From: Gemmatimonadales bacterium
GTDB taxonomy: Bacteria > Gemmatimonadota > Gemmatimonadetes > Gemmatimonadales > GWC2-71-9
Direction: 5' to 3'
Assembly (NCBI GenBank): GCA_030597435.1
Contig: JAUVRV010000121.1
Location: 1-7,452, forward strand
DNA: 7,452 nt
Shown here: positions 6,241-7,452 of the stretch, one piece after another
Numbering within the stretch: position 1 is the first letter of the stretch
Layout of the letters: the number at the start of each line of letters is the position of its first letter
Translations under genes and position numbers: made by a program
Notes under the pieces: generated by a model
Seen by the model: only the letters and a program-made list of their open reading frames with translations
Database searches by the model: none
What the model was told of the DNA's origin: nothing

Positions 6241-7452
6241 ATGGCTGACCGATCGCGAATCAGCCGACGCGTTTTTGTGAAGCAGGCATCAGCCGCCGGC
6301 GTCATAACCGCCTTCCCGTCCATCATCCCCGCGTCAGCGCTGGGACATGAGCGCCGTCCCGCAGCCGGCGACCGGATAGTGATCGGTTGTATCGGCGTCG
6401 GCTCGCAGGGTATGGGGAACATGCATGGCTTCCTGGACAAAGACGCAGTCCAGATCGTGGCCGTGTGCGATGTCGATCGGGACCATCTCGCGCGGGCGAA
6501 GCAAACGGTGGACACCGTGTACGAAAACAATGACTGCCGCAGCTATACGGACTTTCGCGAACTCATCGCCCGGGAGGACCTGGACGCAGTCTCGCTGGCC
6601 CTCCCCGACCAGTGGCACACTATCCCGGCCATCATGGCCGCCAGTGCCGGCCTCGACATCTATGGTGAGAAACCCCTCGCCCGATCGATCAGGGAGAGCC
6701 GGGCCATCTGCGACGCGGTGCATCGCTATGGCCGGATCTGGCAGACCGGCAGCTGGCAGCGATCGGTGCGTCATTTCCACCATGCCTGCGAGCTGGTCCG
6801 CAACGGTCGTATCGGAAAGGTCCGGTTCGTGGAGGTTGGTCTGCCGAGCGGCAACACCACCGGAGTGAAAGAGCCACTACCGGTGCCTGAGGGGCTCGAT
6901 TGGGATTTCTGGCTCGGCCCTGCGCCATGGCGGGAATACTGCGAATTCGGCTCCAACCGCTGCCACTGGGACTGGCGCTGGATCATGGACTACTCCGGCG
7001 GTCAGCTCACCGACTGGGCCGGCCATCACATCGACATCGCCCACTGGGGCCTCGGCTTCGACCGGACCGGGCCGTACGAGATCTCGGGCGAAGGGACGTA
7101 CCCGGCCGAGGGACTGTGGGATGCCCCGACCGACTACCGCTTCACATGCAAGTACGAAGGGGACGTGACCATTGTCGTCGGCAGCACCTCACAGATCGGC
7201 TTCATGGGCGCCAAGTGGCACGGTGACGACGGCTGGATCCACGTCAACCGCGGCGACCTATGGGCCTCCGATCCCGGCTGGCGCAGATACGAGGAGATCG
7301 GACCGGGCGATGAACGCCTCTACGGCAGTGACGATCACATCCAGAACTTTCTCGATTGCGTGAAGAGCCGGCGGGAGACGATCACACCGGTCGAGACGGC
7401 CTGCCGTTCGATCAGCGTGGGACATCTGGGCGAGATCGCCATGCTTACCGGA
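6241..7452 (+). CDS. Tat-exported Gfo/Idh/MocA oxidoreductase (3' end outside window)
   Basis: The frame is open from the ATG at 6241 to the right edge, giving 404 residues without a stop. The start is supported by CGGAGG at 6226-6231. The N-terminus carries a twin-arginine signal, SRRVFVK (8-14), followed by a hydrophobic stretch and ASALG near 31-35, so the folded protein is probably exported with its bound cofactor. The Rossmann motif GCIGVGSQGMG is at 49-59, EKP at 143-145 and LTDWAGHHIDIAHW at 256-269, with Asp258 and His262/His263 as the expected active-site residues. Tat-exported relatives include glucose-fructose oxidoreductase of Zymomonas, which holds NADP tightly, and many Gfo/Idh/MocA proteins of Planctomycetes and Bacteroidetes. 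Family length suggests only a few dozen residues are missing. It lies 24 bases after the TIM-barrel gene but is clearly richer in GC (63-70% in sampled lines). Confidence 0.92.
   Translation, partial: MADRSRISRRVFVKQASAAGVITAFPSIIPASALGHERRPAAGDRIVIGCIGVGSQGMGNMHGFLDKDAVQIVAVCDVDRDHLARAKQTVDTVYENNDCRSYTDFRELIAREDLDAVSLALPDQWHTIPAIMAASAGLDIYGEKPLARSIRESRAICDAVHRYGRIWQTGSWQRSVRHFHHACELVRNGRIGKVRFVEVGLPSGNTTGVKEPLPVPEGLDWDFWLGPAPWREYCEFGSNRCHWDWRWIMDYSGGQLTDWAGHHIDIAHWGLGFDRTGPYEISGEGTYPAEGLWDAPTDYRFTCKYEGDVTIVVGSTSQIGFMGAKWHGDDGWIHVNRGDLWASDPGWRRYEEIGPGDERLYGSDDHIQNFLDCVKSRRETITPVETACRSISVGHLGEIAMLTG

Noticed and set aside
5913..6530. A 205-codon reverse-strand open frame across the TIM-barrel and Tat Gfo/Idh/MocA genes
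   Set aside because: It lies opposite two clearly recognised genes, spans their junction and reads as low-complexity Ser/Arg-rich sequence, as expected for a shadow in GC-rich DNA.
6425..7363. Plus-strand alternative frames inside the Tat-exported dehydrogenase, considered as signs of a frameshift
   Set aside because: The frame from 6241 stays open to the window end and keeps all family motifs in order, so no frameshift is needed.
1..7452. Mobile element, CRISPR array, tRNA or rRNA
   Set aside because: I saw no transposase or integrase motifs, regularly spaced repeats, tRNA-like cloverleaf or rRNA-like sequence. The GC step at 4054-6216 has no flanking repeats that I could find.

Overview
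The window is ordinary chromosomal DNA of a GC-rich bacterium. It carries nine protein genes, two of them cut by the window edges. I see no rRNA, tRNA, CRISPR array, insertion sequence or phage gene. Several features recall Gemmatimonadota or a similar environmental phylum: a SufT-type protein next to a 7Fe-type ferredoxin and a BrxA/B-family CGC protein, lipoproteins, and Tat-exported Gfo/Idh/MocA oxidoreductases. This placement is an inference from gene style, not from a marker gene.

Region 1 (1-973, plus strand) is a compact redox and Fe-S group: the C-terminal end of a ferredoxin, a MIP18/SufT-family protein whose start codon overlaps the ferredoxin stop, and a bacilliredoxin-like CGC protein. 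A strong hairpin directly after the third stop codon may end this transcript. Region 2 (1053-1307, plus strand) is a small unrecognised protein with a strong ribosome binding site and two DxxGR units. It converges with region 3 (1425-1910, minus strand), a lipoprotein with a probable SnoaL/NTF2-like domain.

Region 4 (2064-3799, minus strand) is a two-gene oxidoreductase unit. A short-chain dehydrogenase starting at GTG is followed by a zinc-independent medium-chain (quinone-oxidoreductase-like) dehydrogenase. Region 5 (4054-7452, plus strand) diverges from it across a 254-base spacer holding three 6-bp inverted repeats. It is a sugar-oxidation module: a cytoplasmic Gfo/Idh/MocA dehydrogenase, a TIM-barrel sugar isomerase/epimerase 9 bases downstream, and a second Gfo/Idh/MocA protein with a twin-arginine signal that runs off the right edge.

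The likely theme of region 5 is NAD(P)-dependent oxidation and isomerisation of a sugar, polyol or glycoside, with one dehydrogenase outside the cytoplasmic membrane and one inside. The substrate cannot be read from the sequence. The first two genes of this module are visibly lower in GC (about 47-55% in sampled lines) than the third gene and region 1 (about 63-70%), so the module may be of mixed origin. The most interesting item is this two-compartment dehydrogenase/isomerase module. I found no clearly new type of system.
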